Positions 1-9,740 of a DNA stretch of 64,000 bases are shown piece by piece (the stretch's first letter is position 1; each line of letters begins with the position of its first letter). Source of the DNA: Gemmatimonadaceae bacterium (lineage in GTDB: Bacteria; Gemmatimonadota; Gemmatimonadetes; Gemmatimonadales; Gemmatimonadaceae). The position numbers and the translations under genes are program-made. The notes beneath the pieces are model-generated. The model had not been told where the DNA came from, searched no databases, and worked only from the letters and a program-made list of their open reading frames with translations. The DNA is taken from NCBI GenBank assembly GCA_036496605.1, contig DASXKV010000001.1, positions 31,957 to 95,956 on the forward strand, given 5' to 3'.

Positions 1-44
1 GCCTGAGCCGACACTCGGTCTAGCAGCTCGATCCTAATGGCTAG

Positions 45-452
45 CACGTAGCCCGACCGCCAGCACTTCCACGCCCTAACGGCGTATACAGGAAGATGGC
101 GTCGCCGCTCTGGGAGGATCTTCGCGCGTTAGTCGCGGAAAACGTGAGCGCGCTCGCCGTGACGGTAATCATATGGACTTTCGGTGAGATGGTCTTCTCA
201 CCGGTCGGGGCAGCATACATCGCCGACATCGCGCCGGTCGATCTGCGCGGCCGTTATCAAGCGGCGTGGGCATTCACCTTCAGCCTGGGTCTGATGCCTG
301 CGCCGATCGGCGGGACACTCCTGTATAGCGTGGCCCCGAGCGTATTGTGGGTCATTTGCCTCGGCGTCTGCGTCGCCGCGGGCTCATGGCGGGCACCTGG
401 CTACTGGAGCGAGGGACGGGACGGAGCATCGTCACGTCGACCGGTTCGATAA
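45..452 (+). pseudogene. MFS transporter remnant (C-terminal part only)
   Basis: The open frame from 45, with its first ATG at 96, encodes hydrophobic helices typical of the C-terminal half of a major facilitator transporter. These include GEMVFSPVGAAYIADIAP followed by LRGRY, the usual inter-helix motif after TM8/9 in drug-type MFS proteins, and then two more membrane segments. Complete MFS proteins have about 400 residues; only about 85 recognisable residues remain. Stops at 21 and 42 close the frame upstream, and no N-terminal half is visible in other frames. The last 25 residues are polar and unlike a twelfth helix, so the 3' end also looks eroded. I read it as a decayed gene; an expressed small membrane protein is less likely. 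Confidence 0.6.
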
Positions 453-544
453 TCGGCGACGAACCGGCAGCGCCAGGGGATTAGCGCCGTGTGCTGACTT
501 CGTGTGGTCGATTCAGAGGATTTCCCGCGGAGGAAGGCAGTATT

Positions 545-576
545 GCTATTTTTCTAGCATATGCTAGTTTCGTAGC
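545..576. promoter_or_regulatory. Palindromic operator upstream of the BlaI-type repressor
   Basis: A perfect 14-bp palindrome, CTAGCATATGCTAG (554-567), is flanked at equal 5-nt spacing by GCTA (545-548) and TAGC (573-576), giving a 32-bp dyad. It ends 42 bp before the repressor start in an AT-richer stretch. BlaI/MecI-family repressors bind dyads as dimers and repress their own operon, so this is probably the autoregulatory operator. CTAG is normally avoided in GC-rich bacterial DNA, which makes the site stand out. Confidence 0.6.
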
Positions 577-618
577 AGCAGCCCCTCGGAAACCGCCTCA
601 GTTCACTGGAGCGAAGCG

Positions 619-1008
619 ATGGCGCACGACGACGGGATCCACCTCAGCCGGCGCGAGCGGCAGATCATGGATCATCTTTTTCGGGTCGGCCGCGCGACGT
701 CTGCCGACGTTCTCGCGGGAATGCCCGATCCGCCCAGCTATTCTGCCGTCCGTGCGATGTTGCGGACGCTCGAGGACAAGGGTCACGTTAGGCACGAGGA
801 GGAAGGGCGTGCCTACGTCTACCTCCCGACGACGCGCCGAGAGAGCGCCCGCCGTTCGGCGCTCACGCACCTGTTGCGCACCTTCTTTGACAATTCCGCG
901 GAGCAGGCGATGGCCGCGTTGCTCGACCTCAAGGGAACGAAGATGAGTGAAGCCGAGCTTGATCGCATGGTGGAGCGGATCGAGGTAGCCAAGAGGGAGG
1001 GGCGGTAG
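619..1008 (+). CDS. BlaI/MecI/CopY-family transcriptional repressor
   Basis: 129 residues, the usual family length. The N-terminal winged helix (about residues 8-75) carries the typical LSRRERQIMDHLF opening, a recognition helix around YSAVRAMLRTLEDKGHV and a wing. The C-terminal helices (about 80-125) form the dimer arm that is cleaved in classical BlaI. In the known systems the membrane protease BlaR1 senses a signal and inactivates BlaI; the M56 protease encoded 2 nt downstream is the expected partner. A strong dyad sits just upstream. The inducer is unknown: no beta-lactamase or copper gene is adjacent, so the symbol is left blank. Confidence 0.92.
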   Translation: MAHDDGIHLSRRERQIMDHLFRVGRATSADVLAGMPDPPSYSAVRAMLRTLEDKGHVRHEEEGRAYVYLPTTRRESARRSALTHLLRTFFDNSAEQAMAALLDLKGTKMSEAELDRMVERIEVAKREGR

Positions 1009-1010
1009 CC

Positions 1011-3692
1011 ATGGTCAACGTACTTCATGTTCTTACGTCGCCCGGCGCGACGGCGGTCAAACTTCTCCCTGTGCTCGCGGACGCGGCCATCAAAGGCATC
1101 GTCGTGTTCGGTGTCGCGGCCTGTGCCGTCGCACTCTGTCGCCGCCGCTCGGCAGCGACACGTCACGCGATCCTGGCGGGCGCCGTCGCGGCGCAGCTCA
1201 CGCTGCCGATACTATCGGCGCTCCTGCCCGCCTGGCGCGTGCCGATCATCGAGCGGCTCGACCAACGCCTCGCGGCGCCCACGCCGGCAGCGTTCGCGAT
1301 GGCGCCCGTCGACGTGCAGATCGATGCACCGGTCGCGATCGCTATTGCACCGGATGTGGGACGCGGAATGGGTATCGGCCGAGGCCATGGTCCGCGACAC
1401 GCGAGCTACTCGTATGTCACGCCGCGTGCAATCCGTGTTACGCGAAGCGGCGAGCCCTTTCTCATCACGAGCGGTGATTTTGCCGTTAGGCAGGAGCCGC
1501 GGTTCTCGGTCATCGGCGCGCTCCGCTCCTTGCGCAATCACACGCCGGCGTGGTGGATCCGCGGCGCGGCCGTCCTGTGGCTGCTCGGCGCGCTTGCGAT
1601 CTTCGGTCGCTTCATTGCTGGCACGGTCGCGGTGTCGCGGCTGGCGCGGCGAAGCGAGCGCGTCGAGGACGGACGCTGGCTTTCGCTCGCGCAGCGTATC
1701 GCCATTCGCCTCGGCGTGGCGCGGCCGATGACATTGCTGCGGAGCAGGCGTTTCGACGTCCCGGTGACGTGGGGAATCGTCTACCCCGTCGTGCTGCTCC
1801 CGGACGACGCCGATGCCTGGACCGACGAGCGCCGCCGCTACGTGCTGGTGCACGAGATGGCACACGTCAAGCGTGTCGACGCATTCACGCAGGTCATCGC
1901 TCAGCTCGCGGTCGCGATCTTCTGGTTCGATCCCTTCGTGTGGATCGCGGCGCACCGCATGCGCGTCGAGCGCGAGCACGCGTGTGATGATTATGTGCTC
2001 AACGAAGGAACGCCGGCATCGGCGTACGCGGCCGACCTGCTCGAGATGGTTCGTTCGTTGGGTATGCGCGGCCGCGCGGCGCAGCCGGCGTTCGCCGCGC
2101 TCGCCATGGCGCGTCCGGGAGAGCTCGAGACGCGCATGGAGGCGATTCTCGATCCGCGTCAGGATCGTCGTTCGCTTCGGAGCGCGCCCGCGTTAGGCCT
2201 CGCGCTCTGTTCACTGCTGCTGCTCGTTCCGTTGGCGGCATTCCGTCCATTCGGCGGTCGCCGGGCGCCGTCTTTCGGCCGCGTCGAATGGGCGCCATCT
2301 GCTGTCGCCGATGTCGATCTGCCGGAGATACCCGAGGTCCCAGAAGTCCCAGAGGTCTCGGAGGTGCCCGACATTGACAGGATTCAGGCTGAGGGAGCCG
2401 AGATCCAGGCGAAGTTAGCCGGTACGCAGGCGGCACTCGCAGCCGTCCAGGCGCGCATGACGGCCGCAGCGGCGGCCACGCAAGCATCGACCGCGGCCGT
2501 GCAGGCCGCGGTGGCGTCGGTGGCCGCCGAGGCACCCGTCGCGGCGTCCGCCGTCATTGCGTCGTCCTGGTCAGGAGCGAAAGCCTCGTGTAGCTCGGTC
2601 GCACTCAAGCGCTCCGGAAAGTCGACCTCCGTCAGCTCGTCGAGCGACGATGACGACAACAGCTTCCAATACATCAGCTCCAGCGCGGGCCGCTGCGTGC
2701 AAGTGGCCGTGTGGGGCCACGTCGAATTCTCATCGGACGAGCGTGAGATACAGCGCGTGAGTCGCGACGGGCGAATCTACATTCGCGAGCGGCGTCCCAA
2801 CGTCGATCGCGAAGTCGAGGTTACTCCGGGAGACGACGCCGAGCCTCGTTATGCTTATCGGGTTGATGGTGAGAGCGCGGGCTTTGACGACGACGCACGG
2901 GCGTGGCTCGGCGATCTGCTGCCGCAGATCCTCCGCGAGAGTGGTCTCAACGCCCCCTCGCGCGTCGCGCGCATCCGACGCGGCGGCGGTGTGCCCGCGG
3001 TGCTCGCGGATATCTCGCGAACGGAGAGCACGAGCGCTAAACGCGCGGCGTATGATGCGCTTCTGCACGAAGGCAACCTTTCGGAGGACGATCTGGCGAA
3101 GATCGCTCGTCAGGCGGGCGATGACCTGTCATCGAGCGACGGCGAGCTCGCCGCCGTGCTGGGCGAAGTCGGAAAGATGGGTCGTGGCTCGTCGACGATG
3201 GCGGAGGCGTTCGGCAACGCCGTGGAACATATGAGCTCGGATGGCGAGAAACGCGAGCTGCTCCAGCAGTACGCGCTCAAGGGCGATCGCGAGATGCTCT
3301 GCATCGCGGCGCGGCAGGCGAAGTCGATCTCCAGCGACGGCGAGAAATCGGAATTCCTGAAGGCGACGGCGAACTCGTATCTGGCCAACGATGACGAGAC
3401 GCTGCGCAAGCTGTTCTTCGACGTCGTCCAGACGATTTCCTCGGATGGGGAACGACACGAGGTGCTGAATGGCGCGCTTCCATTTGCGCAGCGCCCGGCC
3501 GTGCTCCTCGGCGTGCTGGAGTCGGCGAAAGACATCAGCTCCGACGGCGAAAAGAGCGAACTGCTCGTCACGATCCTTCGCAAGCGCCTCATCACGAACC
3601 AGGCGCTGAAGGATGTGTTCATGAAGATCACCCGCTCACTCTCCTCCGACGCGGAATATCGCCGCGTGATGGAGGCGGCTCTCACTTCTTGA
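1011..3692 (+). CDS. BlaR1-like M56 membrane metallopeptidase with C-terminal SSDGE repeats
   Basis: 893-residue membrane zinc protease that presumably controls the co-transcribed repressor. The N-terminal 200 residues hold several transmembrane helices. The M56 zinc motif HEMAH lies near residue 282, with the downstream glutamate in the VEREHACDDYVL segment. After a further helix (about 400-420) comes a Pro-Glu-Val linker, an Ala/Gln-rich stretch suggesting coiled coil (about 460-515), a Ser/Asp tract, and then six repeats of 33-36 residues each containing SSDGE or SSDAE (near residues 707, 742, 774, 810, 843, 878). Classical BlaR1 ends in a penicillin-binding domain; this one does not, so the sensed signal must differ. 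The start ATG lies 2 nt after the repressor stop. Confidence 0.9.
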   Translation: MVNVLHVLTSPGATAVKLLPVLADAAIKGIVVFGVAACAVALCRRRSAATRHAILAGAVAAQLTLPILSALLPAWRVPIIERLDQRLAAPTPAAFAMAPVDVQIDAPVAIAIAPDVGRGMGIGRGHGPRHASYSYVTPRAIRVTRSGEPFLITSGDFAVRQEPRFSVIGALRSLRNHTPAWWIRGAAVLWLLGALAIFGRFIAGTVAVSRLARRSERVEDGRWLSLAQRIAIRLGVARPMTLLRSRRFDVPVTWGIVYPVVLLPDDADAWTDERRRYVLVHEMAHVKRVDAFTQVIAQLAVAIFWFDPFVWIAAHRMRVEREHACDDYVLNEGTPASAYAADLLEMVRSLGMRGRAAQPAFAALAMARPGELETRMEAILDPRQDRRSLRSAPALGLALCSLLLLVPLAAFRPFGGRRAPSFGRVEWAPSAVADVDLPEIPEVPEVPEVSEVPDIDRIQAEGAEIQAKLAGTQAALAAVQARMTAAAAATQASTAAVQAAVASVAAEAPVAASAVIASSWSGAKASCSSVALKRSGKSTSVSSSSDDDDNSFQYISSSAGRCVQVAVWGHVEFSSDEREIQRVSRDGRIYIRERRPNVDREVEVTPGDDAEPRYAYRVDGESAGFDDDARAWLGDLLPQILRESGLNAPSRVARIRRGGGVPAVLADISRTESTSAKRAAYDALLHEGNLSEDDLAKIARQAGDDLSSSDGELAAVLGEVGKMGRGSSTMAEAFGNAVEHMSSDGEKRELLQQYALKGDREMLCIAARQAKSISSDGEKSEFLKATANSYLANDDETLRKLFFDVVQTISSDGERHEVLNGALPFAQRPAVLLGVLESAKDISSDGEKSELLVTILRKRLITNQALKDVFMKITRSLSSDAEYRRVMEAALTS

Positions 3693-3710
3693 GGCTGCCG
3701 TATGAAGCGA

Positions 3711-3744
3711 CATCGCGCCGCCTGACCGCGGCGCGATGTTTGTT
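3711..3744. terminator. Rho-independent terminator between convergent genes
   Basis: A perfect 11-bp stem, CATCGCGCCGC (3711-3721) pairing with GCGGCGCGATG (3728-3738), encloses a 6-nt loop and is followed on the plus strand by TTTGTT. It lies 18 nt after the M56 protease stop and before the convergent kinase stop, so it ends the blaI-type operon. Confidence 0.75.
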
Positions 3745-3768
3745 CAGGGGACGCTCGGCGCGCTTTGC

Positions 3769-6345
3769 TTACGCCGCGAGCGCCTCTCGCACCTTCCGAA
3801 TCAGCGTCTCGAACGTGAAGGGCTTGTCGAGGAAGATCGAGCCCGGTTCCATGACGCTCTGCCGTAGCACCGCATCTTCGGTGTAGCCGGACATGAAGAG
3901 CACACGCGACGTGGGACTCACGATGCGCAGCCGCGACGCGAGCTCGCGACCACCCATTTCCGGCATCACGAGATCGGTGAGAACGAGGGCGATGGGCTCC
4001 TGGCGGCGCTCCATGACCCGCAGCGCCTCGACGCCGTTCGACGCCTCGACCACGGTGTATCCGTTGCGCTCGAGAATCCGCTTGGCGATGCGACGCACGT
4101 TCGGCTCGTCTTCGACAAGGAGAATTCTATCCGGACCGCCCGGGAGCTGCGGCATCACCTCGCGATCGACTTCGGCGGCGTTAGGCGTTCCAGAGACGGC
4201 CGGCAGGTAAACCTTGAACGTCGTGCCGCGCTCGATCTCGCTGTAAACCCACACGTAACCGCCGGACTGCTTCACGATGCCGTACACGGTCGAGAGGCCC
4301 AACCCAGTGCCCTGACCGACGGGCTTCGTCGTGAAGAAGGGCTCGAAGATGTGGGCCTGCGTTGACTTGTCCATTCCCTTGCCGGTATCGCTGACCGACA
4401 ACAGCACGTACGGTCCGGGCGCGGCGTTCGCGTGCATAGGCCCGTAGCCTTCGCCGAGCATGACGTTGGAGGTCTGGAGCGAGATGCGGCCGCCGCGCGT
4501 CATCGAGTCGCGGGCATTCACGACGAGATTCACGATCACTTGCTCGAGCTGGCCGGCGTCCGCGTTCACGAGCGCCAGCTGTGGATCGAAGTGCGTCACG
4601 AGTTGGATGTCCTCGCGTAGCAGGCGCCGCAGCATCTTTTCGAGATTACCCGTGAGCGCATTCAGATCGAGCACATTTGGCTGCAGCACTTGCCGGCGGC
4701 TGAACGCCAGCAGCTGCCGTGTGAGGCTCGATGCGCGATTGGCGGCATTGAGTATTTCCTGAACGTCGGTCGCGTGCGGACTCTCGCGTGGAAGGTCGGC
4801 CATGACCATCGCGCCGTAGCTCGTGATGACGGTCAGAAGGTTGTTGAAGTCGTGGGCGATGCCACCGGCGAGCTGGCCGACTGCTTCCATTTTCTGCGCC
4901 TGCTGCAGCTGAGCCTCGAGGCCACGACGCTCGGTAGTCTCGGCCACGAACATTCCGACGCCGATCGGCGGTCCCTCGGCCACGACGACAGGGAAAAAGC
5001 TCGCCCGCAGCTGCCGATCGTTCCCGCCGTTGCGATCGGGGCCGCGCACCAGCTCGACGTCAACGATCGCCTTCCGCTCGTCGAGCACTCGATGGAGGAG
5101 CTGCTCGCGGTCTTCGCCAAGCTCGGGCTGGAATTCGCTCGCGGGCCGCCCCAGGTGCGCGGTGCATGTTTGTCCGTTGAGCTGCGCGAGCGCTTCATTG
5201 ACGCGGAGATAGCGGAGCTCCCGGTCGAGAAGAGCGAAGCCAATTGGCGCGCTGGCGAGTACGACGTCCAGCAACGTGAGCGTATTCTCCCGTTCGCGCG
5301 CGGCCGCCTCCACCTTGTCCGCCATCGCATCGAACGAGGTCGCCAGGAGCCCGAGCTCATTCTGAGCCGTTACGCTCGTTCGTCGGGAGTAATCGCCTTC
5401 GGCGATGCCCTGCGCTGCGCGCGCGATGTCATCGAGCGGTCGCGTGATCGAGCGACTCATCGCCCATGCAGCGAGGGAGCCCAGAGCGATCATGAGAAGC
5501 GCGATGGCGAGCGCACCGTAAATGAATTGCCGCGCGGGCGCGATGGCGATGTGCCGCGGAATCTCGATGGTGACGAGCCAGGGTGTCGAGGCGACTGCAC
5601 CCGTCGCGCCGAGCTGAATCGATTGGCCACGCCGATATTCACTCGGCTCGTCTCGCAGCGTGGCATTAGGCGGCGCCGCCACCTCGCCGGAGAGATCCGT
5701 CCAGAGGCTGCCGTCTGCATTGCCAAGGAGGAATGAGGCGCCAGAGCCGATGATGTCGCGAACGAACTGCAGCGACTGTCCGGTGCCGAGCCGTCGCGAC
5801 TCGACGAAGTAGCCAACCGTTGCCGTTCCGGCCAGGACCGGCGCGACGACGTCGTAGACGACGAGGTGTTGCTGAATACGCAGAGGACCGACCCAGGCGC
5901 GAAGGTTCGTCCCGGTGAGCGAATCTGATGGAGCAAGCTCGGGCAAGCTCGATCGTCCCGCATCATTCGGCTGTACTGTGAAACGGAGGCCTTCTCTCGA
6001 CCACAGGGAGCGGGAGAGGACCTGCGGCATTCGCGCGAGGTCCGCGCGCAGAAAACGATCGACGTTGGCCCGATTCTGGGGCGTCTCGCGCCGTAGGAAG
6101 GCCACGACGTTCGAATCCGCAGCGAAGGTTCGCGCACCGTGCCGGAGCGTGAGCACCGACTCGTGCAGCATCCCCCCTACCTGCTGCACGGCGTTGGCGA
6201 CGCGCTGTCCAGTAGCAGTGAGCATGGCGCGCTCGACCTCGTCGTAGCCGAAGCCGGAGAGAATGGCGACGACGACGACCACGAGCGCGGAGATGAAGAT
6301 GGGCAGCTTGCGACGAAGCGGCTGCTGCGAGAAGAAAGACGGCAC
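3769..6345 (-). CDS. Hybrid sensor histidine kinase with C-terminal receiver
   Basis: 858 residues. One membrane helix near residues 15-37 and another near 272-295 bracket a periplasmic sensing region, followed by HAMP (about 295-348) and a PAS domain (about 360-480). The HisKA phospho-acceptor lies in AHDFNNLL (His near 498), followed by the HATPase domain with its N box and G boxes ([14 protein letters not shown]). A receiver domain occupies about 740-858 with phospho-acceptor Asp near 791 (TDLVMP). The kinase class with HDFNN and a fused receiver is common in soil bacteria. No partner output regulator is adjacent, so the target is unknown. It converges on the M56 gene across a terminator. 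Confidence 0.93.
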   Translation of the reverse strand: MPSFFSQQPLRRKLPIFISALVVVVVAILSGFGYDEVERAMLTATGQRVANAVQQVGGMLHESVLTLRHGARTFAADSNVVAFLRRETPQNRANVDRFLRADLARMPQVLSRSLWSREGLRFTVQPNDAGRSSLPELAPSDSLTGTNLRAWVGPLRIQQHLVVYDVVAPVLAGTATVGYFVESRRLGTGQSLQFVRDIIGSGASFLLGNADGSLWTDLSGEVAAPPNATLRDEPSEYRRGQSIQLGATGAVASTPWLVTIEIPRHIAIAPARQFIYGALAIALLMIALGSLAAWAMSRSITRPLDDIARAAQGIAEGDYSRRTSVTAQNELGLLATSFDAMADKVEAAARERENTLTLLDVVLASAPIGFALLDRELRYLRVNEALAQLNGQTCTAHLGRPASEFQPELGEDREQLLHRVLDERKAIVDVELVRGPDRNGGNDRQLRASFFPVVVAEGPPIGVGMFVAETTERRGLEAQLQQAQKMEAVGQLAGGIAHDFNNLLTVITSYGAMVMADLPRESPHATDVQEILNAANRASSLTRQLLAFSRRQVLQPNVLDLNALTGNLEKMLRRLLREDIQLVTHFDPQLALVNADAGQLEQVIVNLVVNARDSMTRGGRISLQTSNVMLGEGYGPMHANAAPGPYVLLSVSDTGKGMDKSTQAHIFEPFFTTKPVGQGTGLGLSTVYGIVKQSGGYVWVYSEIERGTTFKVYLPAVSGTPNAAEVDREVMPQLPGGPDRILLVEDEPNVRRIAKRILERNGYTVVEASNGVEALRVMERRQEPIALVLTDLVMPEMGGRELASRLRIVSPTSRVLFMSGYTEDAVLRQSVMEPGSIFLDKPFTFETLIRKVREALAA

Positions 6346-6504
6346 GATACAGGTTCTTGAGCTGCCGAATCGCGGCGGTTACACGACTCCTAAACGACTA
6401 CCGAGCCGGGGGTACAGTCACGACGTCGATGCGTGAAGGCAAAACGGTTCGGGCTGCAAAGAAATGATGACGTGCGTGCCGCGCGCCTTCGCTACGGTGC
6501 CTGC

Positions 6505-8052
6505 GTGCTGGCCACCATTCGCTCCGCCGGGGTCATTGGCATCGATGCTTACGACGTCTCCGTCGAGGTCGACTGCGCACGCGGTCTGCCGCAATTCGCG
6601 ATCGTCGGGTTGCCGGCGGGGTCGGTGAAGGAGAGCCGAGAGCGGGTCTCCGCGGCCATCGTGAATTCCGGGTTTCTGCTCCCAGCGCGACGGACGACGG
6701 TGAACCTCGCGCCCGCGGACCGGCGGAAAGACGGCACGGGTTTCGACCTCCCGATCGCATTAGGAGTGCTCGTAGCAACGGGACAGCTCCTCCCCGAAAG
6801 CGTCGCCGGCATCGCCGCGATTGGCGAGCTGGCCCTCGATGGCGCAATCCGACCCGTGCGCGGTGTACTGCCGATTGCGCGGCGCGTTGCCCATGAGCGC
6901 AAGACCACGCTCGTGGTGCCGCGAGGGAACGTTCGAGAGGCGCAGCTCGTGAGCGACGCCCGCCTCGCCGCTCCACCAACGCTGGGCGAGCTGGTGCTGC
7001 AACTGCGCCACCGCCGCCTCGAGACGCCCGATCCGGTGCCTAACGAATCGGTGACTGTCGCCGACATACCCGACCTCTGCGAGGTCATCGGTCAGGAAGC
7101 GGCGAAGCGCGCGCTCGAAATCGCGGCCGCAGGCGATCATGGTCTCCTTCTCATCGGTCCGCCCGGAGCAGGGAAGACGATGCTGGCGCGCTGCATGCCG
7201 GGACTTCTCCCTGCGCTCAGCGGCAGCGAGGCACTGGAGGTGATTGCCGTGCACTCAGTCGCCGGACTCCTTCTGCCGGAGCGCGCGCCCTCCGTCGTAC
7301 GGCCATTTCGCGCGCCGCACCACACGATCTCGACAGCGGGCCTGGTCGGCGGCAGCTCACCGCCGCGGCCCGGAGAAGTCTCGCTCGCCCACCTCGGCGT
7401 GCTCTTTCTCGACGAGATGCTGGAGTTTCCGCGACACACACTCGACGCGCTGCGGCAGCCTCTCGAGGATGGACATGTCGTGATCGCTCGGGCGGCGGGG
7501 AGTGTGCGCTATCCCGCGCGATTCACCTTGATTGGAGCGATGAACCCCTGTCCCTGCGGCCGCGCCGGCGACCCGTTGCACCGTTGCACCTGCGCCGCCG
7601 CCGACGTCGTTCGCTACCGCGCCCGACTCTCCGGACCGCTCATCGATCGCATCGATCTGAACGTGAACGTGAAAGCCGTTCCCGTTAGGCAGCTCGCTGC
7701 CCGCGACGAGCGCGAAGGGACGCTCGCGGCGCGAGCGCGCGTCGAACGAGCGCGCGCCCGTCAGCGGACGCGCTACGCGCCGCTGGGATGGCCGCAAGCC
7801 AACGGGCGAGCGCCTGGCCGCTGGCTCCAGAGCTCGACGCCAATAGAACCGGATGCAAGAGAGCTACTGGCAACGGCCGCCGAGCGGCTCGGACTATCGG
7901 CGCGCGCCTTTCACCGCGTGTTGCGCGTCGCGCGAACGATCGCGGACCTCGACGAGGACGATGTCACTCAGCCCGCGCACGTCGCCGAAGCGCTGCGCTT
8001 TCGCCCCGTGTCGTCGCGGGAGCTCGACGAGCCCTCCGCGCGATCGGCCTAG
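6505..8052 (+). CDS. YifB/ComM-type Mg chelatase-like AAA+ ATPase
   Basis: About 515 residues from GTG 6505, the start that matches the family N-terminus (LATIRSAGVIGIDAYDV); GTG codons at 6433 and 6472 are in frame but add unusual sequence. The N-terminal domain (about 1-170) is the ChlI-like fold, then Walker A GPPGAGKTM near residue 217, Walker B FLDEMLEF, a zinc-like cysteine set in NPCPCGRAGDPLHRC, and a C-terminal Mg-chelatase helical region. In naturally transformable bacteria, ComM is a hexameric helicase promoting branch migration of incoming DNA, but the family occurs widely in non-competent species. The gene ends in a 4-bp convergent overlap with the M28 peptidase. Confidence 0.93.
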   Translation: MLATIRSAGVIGIDAYDVSVEVDCARGLPQFAIVGLPAGSVKESRERVSAAIVNSGFLLPARRTTVNLAPADRRKDGTGFDLPIALGVLVATGQLLPESVAGIAAIGELALDGAIRPVRGVLPIARRVAHERKTTLVVPRGNVREAQLVSDARLAAPPTLGELVLQLRHRRLETPDPVPNESVTVADIPDLCEVIGQEAAKRALEIAAAGDHGLLLIGPPGAGKTMLARCMPGLLPALSGSEALEVIAVHSVAGLLLPERAPSVVRPFRAPHHTISTAGLVGGSSPPRPGEVSLAHLGVLFLDEMLEFPRHTLDALRQPLEDGHVVIARAAGSVRYPARFTLIGAMNPCPCGRAGDPLHRCTCAAADVVRYRARLSGPLIDRIDLNVNVKAVPVRQLAARDEREGTLAARARVERARARQRTRYAPLGWPQANGRAPGRWLQSSTPIEPDARELLATAAERLGLSARAFHRVLRVARTIADLDEDDVTQPAHVAEALRFRPVSSRELDEPSARSA

Positions 8053-9635
8053 CGCGGGCGCTGCGTGGCGGCCCAGCTTCGGGGTGCCTCGTCGCATTTC
8101 GGCACTCGCAGCGGTTGGCCGGTGCTCGGGTCGGTCGGCGGAACACGGCGAGTTCGCGAGACGGTCGTCGGATCCTCTGCGGCCTGATACGCGAACATCG
8201 CGACGAGCGTCGCGTTTCGCTTCACCTCGTCGAAGTCGACCTTGTCGTAGGTGTCGCGGTTGGTGTGCCACGTGTAGTCGGTGTACGACCAATCCGAGGA
8301 CGTGAGGAAGAACGCCGGCGCATCGCGGCAATCGAAGGCGTCACTGTCGGTGCTCTCGTTGTGCGCGACGCCTGGCAGCATGAGCGTGACGTTGCGAGTG
8401 AGATCCGCCGGCATGCGCGCCATCCACCGCGCGAGGAAAGACGCCCCGTCCACGAAGCCATTCGTCTGCACGGTGTCGATCTCACCCGTGCCATTATCCT
8501 GATTGAAGAGTGCCTGAAGTCCCTTCACGATGTCGGCGTGATCCGTGGCGAAGGCCGAGGAGCCGATATCACCCTCTTCCTCGCCGCTCCAGTGGCCGAC
8601 GAGAATCGTGCGCCGTGGGCGTGGATACGCCGTCTTGAGAATGCGCATCGCCTCGAGCATGGTGATGGTGCCGGTGCCGTTGTCCGTTGCGCCGCTGCCC
8701 GCGTCCCATGAATCGAGGTGCGCCGACAGCATGACGTATTCGTTAGGCACCGTGCCCTCGATGCGCGCGATGGTGTTGAATACGGGGGATTCAGCGGAAG
8801 CAAGATGCGACTCGGCAACGGCATGCACGCGAGGATGCTGGCCATTCTCGGCGAGCCGCGCGAGGAGGCTGTAGTCCTCACAGGAGACGTCAAACGATGG
8901 AACGGTTTGCACCCGCGCCGACTGGATCTTGTCGACGCCCCAGCCACGCGACCACGAGTTCGTGAGAACGCCCGCGACGCCTGCGTGCTCGAGCATCGTC
9001 AGAATCGAGCGCGGATTCACGTGCGCCGCGGAGAAACGGGCCGCCCACGCGGCGCCGGCACTGTCCCGCAGCGCGCGAGCGTGGTGATACACGCCCGAAT
9101 CTGCCCAGAAGTGAATATCCGAGTCCGGCCGACAGGTTGGTTGCGGCATCGACGCGAGCACCAGCTTCCCTCGCACGCCGGCAAGCCATCTGGTGAAGCC
9201 GCTGTCATTCTCAGCGGCGCGCGGGATGATCACCACATCCGACGTCACGCCGTTCGGTGGTGTCGCGGCGCTCCAGGCATGCATCGTCGCCTCGAGCACG
9301 CGCGTGCGCGGCGCCACGAGCGTGAGGCTGCTCGCACCGCGGGTCCAGTCGCGCCAGGTTCCGTACTGCTCGTTCTTCGCGTCGATTCCCCATGATTTGT
9401 ATGTGCGCAGCAACCAGTCGTTCGCGGCGCGATTCGCGGGTGAGCCCGTGAGACGGGGACCGATGGAGTCCATCAACACCTGGGCGAGCCGGCTCGCCTG
9501 GGAGCGATGCATGCCTTCGTCGTAGATCCGCTGGACGACGGGATCACCAGTCGGGTTGTCCTGCGCCAGCACCGCGCGCGTAGGGAGAAACAGCGCGAGT
9601 GTAACAACAGTCGAGAATCGGAGGGGTTGTCGCAT
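8049..9635 (-). CDS. Secreted M28-family zinc peptidase
   Basis: 528 residues with a signal peptide (about 1-25, cleavage near AVLAQ). The region up to about 290 resembles the PA-type insert and lid of M28 aminopeptidases. Zinc ligands are recognisable as His in SAHLDSWD (near 304), Asp in GATDNGTG, the catalytic pair in SGEEEG and a late His in the YTWHTNRDTYD segment. Members remove N-terminal residues from peptides or act as carboxypeptidases, probably in the periplasm or outside the cell. The stop overlaps the ATPase stop by 4 bp, so the genes converge with no room for a separate terminator. Confidence 0.92.
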   Translation of the reverse strand: MRQPLRFSTVVTLALFLPTRAVLAQDNPTGDPVVQRIYDEGMHRSQASRLAQVLMDSIGPRLTGSPANRAANDWLLRTYKSWGIDAKNEQYGTWRDWTRGASSLTLVAPRTRVLEATMHAWSAATPPNGVTSDVVIIPRAAENDSGFTRWLAGVRGKLVLASMPQPTCRPDSDIHFWADSGVYHHARALRDSAGAAWAARFSAAHVNPRSILTMLEHAGVAGVLTNSWSRGWGVDKIQSARVQTVPSFDVSCEDYSLLARLAENGQHPRVHAVAESHLASAESPVFNTIARIEGTVPNEYVMLSAHLDSWDAGSGATDNGTGTITMLEAMRILKTAYPRPRRTILVGHWSGEEEGDIGSSAFATDHADIVKGLQALFNQDNGTGEIDTVQTNGFVDGASFLARWMARMPADLTRNVTLMLPGVAHNESTDSDAFDCRDAPAFFLTSSDWSYTDYTWHTNRDTYDKVDFDEVKRNATLVAMFAYQAAEDPTTVSRTRRVPPTDPSTGQPLRVPKCDEAPRSWAATQRPR

Positions 9636-9740
9636 GCACCGACGTTACCCGGCGAAGATCACTTCTCGCCAGTGGCGCAGACCGATCGCGCGGGACTTCT
9701 GCATCGGAGCTACTTTCTTCGCCCCGAATGGTGCGAACCC

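Noticed and set aside
45..3692. Antibiotic-resistance operon reading of the BlaI/BlaR pair
   Set aside because: No beta-lactamase or PBP2a-like gene is adjacent and the protease lacks a penicillin-binding sensor domain.
4690..5736. Long plus-strand frame opposite the histidine kinase (348 residues)
   Set aside because: It lies wholly opposite conserved kinase domains; GC-rich third positions create such antisense frames. No family features.
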